A stretch of DNA of 64,000 nucleotides from Crocinitomicaceae bacterium (GTDB lineage Bacteria > Bacteroidota > Bacteroidia > Flavobacteriales_D > Crocinitomicaceae), in the NCBI GenBank assembly GCA_016719925.1, contig JADJYC010000003.1, forward strand, positions 124,001-188,000, read 5' to 3'. Made by a program: the position numbers and the translations under genes. Shown piece after piece: positions 29,042 to 36,619 of this stretch; the stretch's first letter is position 1; each line of letters starts with the position of its first letter. The notes under the pieces are model-generated. The model saw nothing but the letters and a program-made list of their open reading frames with translations, was not told the origin of the DNA and did no database searches.

Positions 29042-29593
29042 TTAAGCCTTTTTACCCCCTAATGCAAAACCAAAAACAGCGCCTACAATTCCTCCAATGA
29101 TATGTGCAAAATGAGACACACCATCATTTTCAGCACTGCTCAAAATTTCTTTCCCGATAAAAATGATTACCACCAGTATAAAAGTCAGCGGAATTTCCTT
29201 GTTTTTAAAATTAACCAGCGATACAATCAGAATCAGCATAAATACGATGCCGCTTGCGCCCAACAGGCCGTGATCAAAGAACAAAAGATGAAGAAGTGAA
29301 GTAATCAAAGCCGTGCTCAGCATCATAATAATGAGATTTTTTGCACCATATTTTTCTTCTACAATTGGACCGAGCAACAAAACAAACGCAAGATTCCCCA
29401 TTAAATGTTCTGTACTTGCATGCCCCATGGTATGAGAAAAAAGTCTGAAGTACCAGCCGGCACTGGAAAATTCCCAACCGGGCTGCAATACAAATAAATC
29501 CTGCATGATGCCCATCATCCCTGTTAACACATAAACCACAGCACAGATGATAGAAAATGTCAGTACAACAGGCGCATTAAACGTAACTCTCAT
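29042..29593 (-). CDS. Rhomboid family intramembrane serine protease
   Basis: A 183-aa six-helix rhomboid protease. The catalytic Ser lies in LLGASGIVFML (GxSG, near residue 115) and the catalytic His in SHFAHIIGGIVGAVFGF (near residue 166). The N-terminal helices contain RLFSHTMGHASTEHLMGNLAFVLLLGPIVEEKYG, which is the family's H-x-x-x-H-L-x-x-N block with the oxyanion Asn. The substrate is unknown. It is divergent from an outer-membrane barrel gene. A second rhomboid lies at 45390. Confidence 0.88.
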   Translation of the reverse strand: MRVTFNAPVVLTFSIICAVVYVLTGMMGIMQDLFVLQPGWEFSSAGWYFRLFSHTMGHASTEHLMGNLAFVLLLGPIVEEKYGAKNLIIMMLSTALITSLLHLLFFDHGLLGASGIVFMLILIVSLVNFKNKEIPLTFILVVIIFIGKEILSSAENDGVSHFAHIIGGIVGAVFGFALGGKKA

Positions 29594-29660
29594 AAATATC
29601 CTTTTTAATAAATGAATCTGACTGGCTGATCAGTCACTGCCTTTTCTGTCAGAGAATAAT

Positions 29661-29668
29661 TACCTTTG
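29661..29668 (+). promoter_or_regulatory. -7 promoter element
   Basis: TACCTTTG matches TAnnTTTG, 22 bp before ATG 29691 of the barrel protein gene. Confidence 0.5.
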
Positions 29669-29690
29669 ATTCAAAGTTAATTTTTTTTGC

Positions 29691-30461
29691 ATGCGAATCC
29701 CCATTCTACTTTCGCTTTTCATAATTCTTGCTCAATTTCAGTTTTCATTCGGACAGATAACCGATGGAAATGTGAAACCGGATAAAGAGCCAAAAACAAA
29801 AAAAGAAAAAACAGAAAAAACAACTTCATCATTTTCTGAAGATTCATTGAACGGAACTAATTTTTACATAACCGGTCTCGCTTTATATTCATACAGAAAA
29901 CTGGAAGATGAGTCTTCCAATAACTACTACAAAACCTGGGAAGATCAAACCCCGGCCTTTAAAGGCGGAATCAATATGGGATTTATTATGGCGCTGAATA
30001 AATTTGTCCATCTTGATTTAGGAATATCCTATTTTGGTCATGGAGAAAATTATTTTTACGACGACTCTTTGTCTGATTCAACTTACCAATATCAAAGAAC
30101 CTACAGACAAGTGGCTATTCCCATTCATTTCAGACTGGTATATGGTGAAAAAATTCAGGGATTTGCATTTGCAGGAATTGCACCATTGAATATTCTGAAA
30201 ACAAAATATACAAGTTCCTATACATTTTCAAACGGAGTTGAACAGACACCTGAAGATGTCATAAGCGGTGAAGGATTTTCAACGTTTAATGCAATGATTA
30301 CAGCAGGTTTGGGTATCCAGTATAATATTAAACATGTTGGTTTTACTGTTAATGCTGAATACAGAAATTATCTTGCCAATACCTATGCAGATAAAATTAT
30401 TGCTCTCAATCATAAAATGTGGGGCGTTGGCATTAATGCCGGAATTGTACTCCGGTTTTAA
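29691..30461 (+). CDS. Outer-membrane beta-barrel protein
   Basis: A 256-aa protein with signal peptide MRIPILLSLFIILAQFQFSFG, a Lys/Glu-rich linker (residues 25-45), and a barrel domain: ALYSYRKLEDESS, FVHLDLGISYFGHGENYF, AIPIHFRLVYGEKIQGFAFAGIAPL, and a final strand GVGINAGIVLRF ending in Phe, as outer-membrane barrels often do. It resembles the general outer-membrane beta-barrel/PorT-like class of Bacteroidota. No specific function can be given. It is convergent with nnr (4-bp overlap). Confidence 0.75.
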   Translation: MRIPILLSLFIILAQFQFSFGQITDGNVKPDKEPKTKKEKTEKTTSSFSEDSLNGTNFYITGLALYSYRKLEDESSNNYYKTWEDQTPAFKGGINMGFIMALNKFVHLDLGISYFGHGENYFYDDSLSDSTYQYQRTYRQVAIPIHFRLVYGEKIQGFAFAGIAPLNILKTKYTSSYTFSNGVEQTPEDVISGEGFSTFNAMITAGLGIQYNIKHVGFTVNAEYRNYLANTYADKIIALNHKMWGVGINAGIVLRF

Positions 30462-31925
30462 AATGCGCTGAATGCTTTTGGTAAATATTCTACCAGATCT
30501 GAAGCAATCATTCCAATCATTCCTTTTTCCCTTTTAACAAGATCTGCCGAATAACCGTGAATAAACATTCCGGTGATAACCGCATCAGCGGGTGAATATT
30601 TTTGTGCAAGAAGTGATCCAATAATACCAGTCAGCACATCTCCGCTTCCAGCTGTGCCCATACCGGGATTTCCGCTTGAGTTGATGAAAATTTCTCCCTG
30701 CGGGGTTGTCAGTTTTGAATATGCTCCTTTCTGAAGTATAAAGACCTGATATTTTTTAGAAAACTCAATTTGCTTTTCCAAAAAATCTTCCGGAGAATCT
30801 GTTTTTCCAATAAGTCTTGCCAGCTCAGCAGGATGTGGTGTAAGTATCGCGTCTTTAGGTAATTGATCCAGTAATAGCCGGTGTGACGCAAGTAAAGTAA
30901 TTGCATCTGCATCAATGACCAGCGGAAGTTTTGTTTCAAGTATTTTACTCAGAATATTCAATGAGTGTTCATCGGTTCCAAGTCCGGGACCAACTGCAAC
31001 TGCATTTGTTTTTTCCGGAAATCCATGATGAATTTCAGAAATATACAATGCTTCCGGAACAGCGCTGATCAGACTTATTTTGTTGAGATCAGAGCAGAAT
31101 ACACCGGCGTATCCGCAGCCACTTCTCAAGGCAGCTTTAGCTGAAAGAATTGCCGCACCGGCATAATTCTGAAAACCGGCAGCCAGCAACAGATATCCAT
31201 TGGTTCCTTTGTGTGAAAATATATCGCGATGTTTTAATTTAATATCTGCGCGGGTAACAAATTTGGCCAGCGATTTTCCTGTAAAATTGTCTGACAACCC
31301 AATATTAATTACTCTGAAATCACCAGTGAATTCAACATATTTTGAAAATAAAAAAGATAGTTTGGGAGATTGAAAAGTCAGCGTTTCAGTTGCTTTAATT
31401 ACGTGTGAAAAATCATTTCCGCGGTTGTCATCACAAAATAATCCGCTTGGAATATCAATGGAAATAACCGGAATACCAGATGAATTTATTGCATCAATTA
31501 CATTTCCTATCCATCCGCTGACCGGTTTTGTCAAATCGGTTCTAAATAGTGCATCAATCAAAATATCTGAATTAATCTCCAATTTTAACGATGATGAATT
31601 CAGTTTTTTTACCTTACATTTTTTTGGAAGTCTTTTCAGATTAATACTAAAATCAGAGCTTCGGTTTGTCAGAAAATTCAACCAAATAAACAGAAACATC
31701 AAAGCCTCTGTCAAAAAGCAAACGTGCAATTACAAGTCCGTCACCTCCATTATTTCCAACACCACAAACTATAGAAACAGATTTAAAAACCCTGGATGAC
31801 AAAATATGTTTTGTTGCCTGTGTTGCTGCACGCTCCATCAGATCAACAGAAGAAACAGGTTCATTTTTTATGGTGAACTCATCCCATTTTCTTATCTGAT
31901 CAGCGGTGTAAATTGATAAACTCAT
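30458..31925 (-). CDS. nnr: Bifunctional NAD(P)H-hydrate epimerase / ADP-dependent dehydratase (one frameshift)
   Basis: Repairs hydrated NADH and NADPH: the N-terminal domain epimerises R- and S-NAD(P)HX, the C-terminal domain dehydrates S-NAD(P)HX. The N-terminal part has VCGVGNNGGDGLVIARLL; the C-terminal part has SHKGTNGYLLLAAG, AVGPGLGTDEH, LTPHPAELARL and GMGTAGSGDVLTGIIGSL. The frame breaks near 31670. The epimerase motif usually written DALFGTGL reads DALFRTDL here (both Gly replaced), which may reduce activity or be another base-call problem. Its ATG overlaps the coaE stop by 4 bp, last gene of the siaB-siaC-coaE-nnr operon. Confidence 0.88.
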
Positions 31926-32508
31926 GATTTTATTTTTTTCAGGATCTCTGATAACTGAGGTAAAACAGATTTCTGATCATCATTTTCAATCACAAAATCT
32001 GCCAGCGGAATTTTCTTTTCATCCGTCCACTGCGCATCTATTCGTTTTTTGATTTCCCGGGCTGTAGATTGATCTCTTTTGAGAATCCGGTTAATCCGGA
32101 TTTCCTCTGGTGCAGTAATCAGGATGGTATAATTGAAATTTTTGTATGCACCCGTTTCAAAAAGTATCGCTGCTTCATTGAATACCAAAGTGGTGTTCTG
32201 CAGGTTTGCCCACCTGTTGAATTCAGCGCGAACTTTTGGATGGATAATTGAATTTAAAGAAGTTCGAAGATCAGGTTTACTAAAGGTTTTAGCAGCAATA
32301 TATGCTCTGTCCGGTTTGGAATTATGATAGGCAGATTCACCAAATAACTCCTTCACCTTTTGAATTGTTTCAGGATCACTCTGAAGAATTTTTTTGCTTC
32401 ATCATCAGAATAAAAAACGGGATAACCCATGATACTTAAGGCACGGCAAATTATAGATTTACCCGTACCGATACCACCGGTTATCCCGACTGTTATAATT
32501 GAATCCAA
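31922..32508 (-). CDS. coaE: Dephospho-CoA kinase (one frameshift)
   Basis: Last step of coenzyme A synthesis, phosphorylating the 3'-OH of dephospho-CoA. The P-loop is VGITGGIGTGKS; later blocks are MGYPVFYSDDEAKK, HPKVRAEFNRW, FNEAAILFETG and RILKRDQSTAREIKKRIDAQW. The gene starts at TTG 32508, 4 bp after the siaC stop, and breaks near 32395 in an A run with 7 of the required 8 A; after repair it continues ILQSDPETIQKVKELFG. About 195 aa. The gene is essential in most bacteria, so the break is probably a consensus error. Confidence 0.9.
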
Positions 32509-32512
32509 TGGA

Positions 32513-32896
32513 TCAGATCTCTTCTACTTCGATCATCTTGAACGGAAGATCGATAATAGCCCGATAATCTTCTCCGGCTTCTTCCATGTCCTCATCATCT
32601 TCTTCAAAATACCAGTTGACTTTTACTTCAGTGTTTCCACTGTTTAGTTTCTCCAACTGTTTAAAAAGATCGAGAATACATTTTGACGAAGAAGTATTGA
32701 AATACTCCAGCTTTACCTCAACGATTGTATTTGGTTTAGGGCTGGCGCCATAAGCCTCAATCCAATCATTCAACGGTTTGTAAAACTCAATTGAGTTTTC
32801 AGGAATTGATCTTCCTTTCAACTCGAGTACACCGTTTCCGGCGTCGAATTTTACTGTTGGCGTTTTAGCTGATCCTTCAAGAATTAGATTTTCCAT
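32513..32896 (-). CDS. siaC: SiaC family regulatory phosphoprotein (DUF1987)
   Basis: A 127-aa DUF1987 protein. In Pseudomonas aeruginosa SiaC is a switch phosphoprotein phosphorylated at Thr68 by the kinase SiaB and dephosphorylated by SiaA, and its unphosphorylated form activates the cyclase SiaD. Here the corresponding segment EYFNTSSSKCILDLF places a Thr exactly at residue 68, so the phosphosite is conserved. The C-terminus is acidic (FEEDDEDMEEAGEDY). It follows siaB by 14 bp and precedes coaE by 4 bp. Confidence 0.88.
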   Translation of the reverse strand: MENLILEGSAKTPTVKFDAGNGVLELKGRSIPENSIEFYKPLNDWIEAYGASPKPNTIVEVKLEYFNTSSSKCILDLFKQLEKLNSGNTEVKVNWYFEEDDEDMEEAGEDYRAIIDLPFKMIEVEEI

Positions 32897-32910
32897 ATTA
32901 TTACGCTGTG

Positions 32911-33456
32911 TTATTCTACTATTTTAACTGTTAAACTAAAAAAACTTGTTTTATCATTAATGGTAAGAAAATCATATTCTAATTTCTCACCTGATTTACG
33001 TGCTATATCTATCATTCCAAGACCTGCTGTTCCTTTGGAAGACATATTCCCTTCACTTAATACCTGTTTATAATAAGCCTTCAGCTCTTCTTTGTCCATG
33101 CTGTTAACAAGATCCAGTTTTTCTTTCAGAACCGGAACATCCTGAGCTTTCATGTAATTTCCGGTAGTGATATTATAACTGTCACCCGTTTTAGCAATCA
33201 TAAGTAATGCTGAACGTTCTTCAGCAGGAATATACACAACATCGTCCTGATCAATGTGGTGATAAAGGTTTTGCAGACATTCAACCAGAATATTGAAAAC
33301 CTTCTTTTTTACTTTCGGATTCTCATCAATGTGATCCATTTTAGACTCCATGATAGAAAGAATCGTAGTAAGCAGTTCAGATGTAATCATGCCTTTAAAC
33401 GACAAGAGTACATTTCGCTCCTCCAGTTTTTTATATATATCGTAAACCTGGTTCAC
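32911..33456 (-). CDS. siaB: SiaB family protein kinase (DUF6272)
   Basis: A GHKL-type protein kinase of the DUF6272/SiaB family. Visible elements are LLSFKGMITSELLTTIL near the N-terminus, VFNILVECLQNLYHHID (the N-box, Glu and Asn for ATP-Mg), and GTAGLGMIDIARKSGEKLEYDF with the G-box glycines. It would phosphorylate SiaC, encoded next. A longer frame begins at TTG 33471, but a -7 element at 33474-33481 puts the transcript start near 33467, so GTG 33456 is preferred. It is the first gene of a four-gene operon. Confidence 0.85.
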   Translation of the reverse strand: MNQVYDIYKKLEERNVLLSFKGMITSELLTTILSIMESKMDHIDENPKVKKKVFNILVECLQNLYHHIDQDDVVYIPAEERSALLMIAKTGDSYNITTGNYMKAQDVPVLKEKLDLVNSMDKEELKAYYKQVLSEGNMSSKGTAGLGMIDIARKSGEKLEYDFLTINDKTSFFSLTVKIVE

Positions 33457-33473
33457 CTTGTTTTTGTGCAAGA

Positions 33474-33481
33474 CAAATATA
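33474..33481 (-). promoter_or_regulatory. -7 promoter element for the siaB-siaC-coaE-nnr operon
   Basis: TATATTTG on the minus strand matches TAnnTTTG. Its position decides for the GTG start of siaB at 33456. Confidence 0.55.
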
Positions 33482-33543
33482 TAAAATTAATATATCCTGC
33501 TTCAACTTGCTTGGTTTTTTTCAGATTCAGCGCATTTCTGCAT

Positions 33544-33551
33544 TATTTTTG
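33544..33551 (+). promoter_or_regulatory. -7 promoter element for the methyltransferase gene
   Basis: TATTTTTG matches TAnnTTTG, 17 bp before ATG 33569. Confidence 0.5.
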
Positions 33552-33568
33552 CACTAAATTGAACAGCA

Positions 33569-34300
33569 ATGGCAGAATGGTTTGAATCATGGTTTGACAG
33601 TAAATATTATCACATTCTTTATCAGAACAGGGATGAGAATGAGGCAAACCTGTTTTTAAGTGCTCTGAAGGATCATCTGAATCTTCCGGCAAACTCCAAA
33701 ATTCTCGATCTGGCTTGTGGTAAAGGCAGACACGCAAAAATATTAAGTGAGATGGGCTATCAGGTTGACGGGGCAGATTTATCTGAAAACTCCATTGCAT
33801 CTGCCCTTTCCATGAGCAACGATGCTTTGCGCTTTTTTGTACATGACATGCGTAATCCACTCCCGGATAACCATTCCTATGACGCTATACTGAACCTGTT
33901 CACCAGTTTTGGTTATTTTGACAATACGGCTGATAATCTGAAAGTACTGCATGCTGTTTATCAGGCGCTGAAACCACACGGAATTCTGGTAATTGATTAT
34001 CTGAACGCTGAAAAAATCAAACTGAATCTGGTTTGTGCTGAATCAAAACAATGTAACGGCATTGATTTCAGTATTTCACGCAAAGTTGAGAATGATTCCA
34101 TTTATAAAAACATTTCGTTTTCTGATCAGGGCAATTCTTTCAACTACACAGAAAAAGTTCAGTTGATTGGACTTGAAGACTTCAAAAAAATGCTAATTGC
34201 AAGTAATTTTGAATTATCAGAAGTATTTGGTGATTATAATCTTGGTAAATTTGCATCCGAAAAATCAGATCGTTTGATTTTAATTGCACGTAAAAAATAA
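33569..34300 (+). CDS. Class I SAM-dependent methyltransferase
   Basis: A 243-aa class I methyltransferase. Motif I is KILDLACGKGRHAKILSEMG, motif II GYQVDGADLSENSI, motif IV YDAILNLFTSFGYF, and a later GILVIDYLNAEKIKLNL. The ACGKGRHA form of motif I with NLFTSFGYF is typical of a cytosolic family often encoded near metal or cell-envelope genes, but the substrate is unknown. It is followed 3 bp later by a ZIP transporter, so the two are probably cotranscribed. Divergent from siaB. Confidence 0.82.
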   Translation: MAEWFESWFDSKYYHILYQNRDENEANLFLSALKDHLNLPANSKILDLACGKGRHAKILSEMGYQVDGADLSENSIASALSMSNDALRFFVHDMRNPLPDNHSYDAILNLFTSFGYFDNTADNLKVLHAVYQALKPHGILVIDYLNAEKIKLNLVCAESKQCNGIDFSISRKVENDSIYKNISFSDQGNSFNYTEKVQLIGLEDFKKMLIASNFELSEVFGDYNLGKFASEKSDRLILIARKK

Positions 34301-34303
34301 ATC

Positions 34304-35002
34304 TTGAATCTTTCTCTTCAAATTGCTCTTTTAATTGGTTCTGTTTTTGCAGGAGGACTGCTTGTAGACATCTTCAATAAAAGAGCCAATTTTAAATTAC
34401 TTCTTTCATTTAGCGGTGGTTTTTTACTTACTATCATTTTCACACACATATTACCTGAAACCTATCATAATGCTGGTAATACTATTGGATATTTTATTCT
34501 GATCGGGTTTTTACTTCAGTTAACGCTGGAATATTTTTCCAAAGGTGCAGAACACGGTCATACGCATGTTCACCATAGTGAGCATTCCTTTTTTCCGGTT
34601 GCTATTTTTGCAAGTCTTTCAGTACATGCGTTCATTGAAGTTGTTCCGGTAAATGTTCATGAACACGCTCACGTTGGCAGCTTGTATTATGGAGTAATCC
34701 TTCATAAAATTCCAGAAGCCATTGCGCTCAAAACTATTTTGAACGCATCCGGTGTTATGCCCAAAAAATCATGGCTTTTTGTTGGTATCTTTAGTATGAT
34801 GGCACCACTTGGGTTGTTATCCGGCGAGTATTTATTGCATACCCTACACCTCGATCCTTCATGGATATTAGGTATTGCACTTGGAATGTTTCTTCATATA
34901 TCAACTACCATCATCTTTGAATCCAGTGAAGGTCATAAAATCAATGTGATGAAGCTGATTGCCATACTTTTTGGTTTTGGTGTTGGTGTACTGATCAGTT
35001 AA
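34304..35002 (+). CDS. ZIP family metal transporter
   Basis: A 232-aa inner-membrane divalent-metal transporter. About seven hydrophobic segments are visible. A His-rich loop (HGHTHVHHSEH) lies between the third and fourth; the metal-site helices contain SLSVHAFIEVVPV and YYGVILHKIPEAIAL, the conserved H-x-x-x-E and HK-x-PEA motifs. Starts at TTG 34304, 3 bp after the methyltransferase stop. Zinc or iron is the usual substrate in this family; it cannot be distinguished here. Confidence 0.87.
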   Translation: MNLSLQIALLIGSVFAGGLLVDIFNKRANFKLLLSFSGGFLLTIIFTHILPETYHNAGNTIGYFILIGFLLQLTLEYFSKGAEHGHTHVHHSEHSFFPVAIFASLSVHAFIEVVPVNVHEHAHVGSLYYGVILHKIPEAIALKTILNASGVMPKKSWLFVGIFSMMAPLGLLSGEYLLHTLHLDPSWILGIALGMFLHISTTIIFESSEGHKINVMKLIAILFGFGVGVLIS

Positions 35003-35062
35003 GAATAAGTCAAATTTATCTTACCATAAAAAAATTCAATTTTCCGGCGTGAAAAATCGCAC

Positions 35063-35070
35063 TAAATTTG
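35063..35070 (+). promoter_or_regulatory. -7 promoter element for the peroxiredoxin
   Basis: TAAATTTG matches TAnnTTTG, 42 bp upstream of ATG 35113, giving an untranslated leader of about 35 bases. Confidence 0.6.
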
Positions 35071-35112
35071 TACCATAATCAAACAAGAATTATTCATTAA
35101 AAACAAAAAATA

Positions 35113-35745
35113 ATGGCAGTATTAGTAGGAAAAAAAGCACCCGTATTTAAAGCTCCGGCAGTTGTAAATGGTGGTGAAGTAGTAAAAGATTATTCTCTGG
35201 AACAGTTTCTTGGTAAAAATTATGTGGTTCTGTTCTTCTATCCAAAGGACTTTACATTTGTTTGTCCAAGTGAACTGCATGCTTTTCAAGAGAAACTGGG
35301 TGAATTTGAAAAAAGAGGAACGAAAGTAATTGCGTGTTCAACTGACACAGAAGAATCACACTGGGGATGGTTACAAATGGACAAAAAAAATGGAGGCATA
35401 AAAGGCATCACCTATCCGATTATTGCTGACACCAACAAAACCATTTCTGATGCTTATGATGTGTTGCTGGGAGAATATCAGTATGATGAAGAGGGAGCAT
35501 TGGTTGCTACCGACACCATGATTGCTTACCGTGGTCTATTTCTGATTGACAAAAAAGGTGTTGTGAGACATCAGCTGGTTAATGATTTACCGCTTGGAAG
35601 AAACGTGGATGAAGCCATCAGAATGGTTGATGCACTTCAGTTCAATGAAGAAAACGGAGAAGTGTGTCCGGCTAACTGGGTAAAGGGATCTGAAGGAATG
35701 AAAGCATCTCATGACGGAGTTGCTGCTTATCTGGCATCCCATTAA
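35113..35745 (+). CDS. 2-Cys peroxiredoxin (AhpC/TSA family)
   Basis: Thiol peroxidase reducing H2O2 and organic peroxides. The peroxidatic Cys is C51 in KDFTFVCPSELHAF, and the resolving Cys lies in GEVCPANWVKGS near residue 175. Other typical segments are YPIIADTNKTISDAYDVL and RGLFLIDKKGVVRHQLVNDLPLGRNVDEAIR. Length 210 aa. The gene has its own promoter and terminator, so it is monocistronic. The ahpF partner is not in the window; reduction by thioredoxin is likely. Confidence 0.93.
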   Translation: MAVLVGKKAPVFKAPAVVNGGEVVKDYSLEQFLGKNYVVLFFYPKDFTFVCPSELHAFQEKLGEFEKRGTKVIACSTDTEESHWGWLQMDKKNGGIKGITYPIIADTNKTISDAYDVLLGEYQYDEEGALVATDTMIAYRGLFLIDKKGVVRHQLVNDLPLGRNVDEAIRMVDALQFNEENGEVCPANWVKGSEGMKASHDGVAAYLASH

Positions 35746-35764
35746 TCTCTTAAAATTTGTTACA

Positions 35765-35800
35765 AAGCCATTGATTTAAACGATCAATGGCTTTTTTTTT
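35765..35800 (+). terminator. Rho-independent terminator after the peroxiredoxin
   Basis: Perfect 11-bp arms AAGCCATTGAT and ATCAATGGCTT with a 7-base loop, followed by a run of T, 20 bp after the stop codon. Confidence 0.9.
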
Positions 35801-35835
35801 AACACTAATCTAACGCTACTACCAAACCTTTTATA

Positions 35836-35843
35836 TAGCTTTG
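35836..35843 (+). promoter_or_regulatory. -7 promoter element
   Basis: TAGCTTTG matches TAnnTTTG, 35 bp before ATG 35878 of the lipoprotein gene. Confidence 0.55.
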
Positions 35844-35877
35844 CGTATCTAATTTCAGTACTAATTAAACTTTAAAT

Positions 35878-36501
35878 ATGAAAAAATCGATTTTAATGCT
35901 TGCTGCTGGTGCTCTTTTGCTGGCTACACCATCATGTAAAAAGGAGAAAATGATCCTGCTTTTAAGTCTTTCATCACGTACAGGAAGAATTTCTCGCGAA
36001 TGGACAATGACTGAAGCATCTTGGACAGATGTAGACAAATACAACTGGGGTGGAACTGATTATACATCTACAGATGTTGATACCTATGATGGAACAAGTC
36101 TGAAATGGATTAGTTCTGTATCTGATGGATCAGGAGCAGTTGCAGATCCTGAAGTTTCTCTTGCATTTAGCATCACTATCTCTTTTGAAAAAGATGGTAA
36201 CTATAGCTCTTCTGTTACTGAAGACGGTGAAGTTTCAACTGAAAAAGGTTATTGGTATTTTTCTGGAAAAAGCAAAGCTCAGGAGTTGAAAAAGAAAGAA
36301 GCTGTTGTGATCAGTTTAACAGAATCTGTTGATAATGGTGATAAAACCACTTACACTGGTTCTGCCCTTACAGCTGACAATACCATGATGATTGACCGTT
36401 TAACAGGAAAAGAAATGGTTGTAAAATTTGACAACATGACTACATATCCGGATGCTGATTACTACAGCAGCGTAGGTACATATAACTTCGAGAAAAAATA
36501 A
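35878..36501 (+). CDS. Lipocalin-like lipoprotein
   Basis: A 207-aa lipoprotein: signal MKKSILMLAAGALLLATPSCKK with lipobox Cys at residue 20. The mature part reads GRISREWTMTEASW, then a series of beta-type strands (VSLAFSITISFEKDGNYSSSV, GYWYFSGKSKAQELKKKEAVVIS) and a terminal YNFEKK, a plan seen in short Bacteroidota lipoproteins with a lipocalin-like domain. Residues 24-32 read MILLLSLSS, but shifting between an A run (one more A) and a T run (one fewer T) gives NDPALSLSS, the usual sequence after the lipid Cys. So two compensating indels probably hide here. Function unknown. Confidence 0.72.
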   Translation: MKKSILMLAAGALLLATPSCKKEKMILLLSLSSRTGRISREWTMTEASWTDVDKYNWGGTDYTSTDVDTYDGTSLKWISSVSDGSGAVADPEVSLAFSITISFEKDGNYSSSVTEDGEVSTEKGYWYFSGKSKAQELKKKEAVVISLTESVDNGDKTTYTGSALTADNTMMIDRLTGKEMVVKFDNMTTYPDADYYSSVGTYNFEKK

Positions 36502-36520
36502 TTTTTTCTTAAAATTTTAG

Positions 36521-36551
36521 AAAAGGCTGTCTGTTTCGGGCAGCCTTTTTT
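36521..36551 (+). terminator. Rho-independent terminator after the lipoprotein
   Basis: Stem AAGGCTGTC / GGCAGCCTT with one wobble pair and a 7-base loop, followed by T6. It begins 20 bp past the stop. Confidence 0.88.
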
Positions 36552-36619
36552 ATTGTTGAAAAGTCCTTTCTAACATAAGCTCAATCTTAAGTACATTAGT
36601 AGGCTACTACCCCTTTTCA

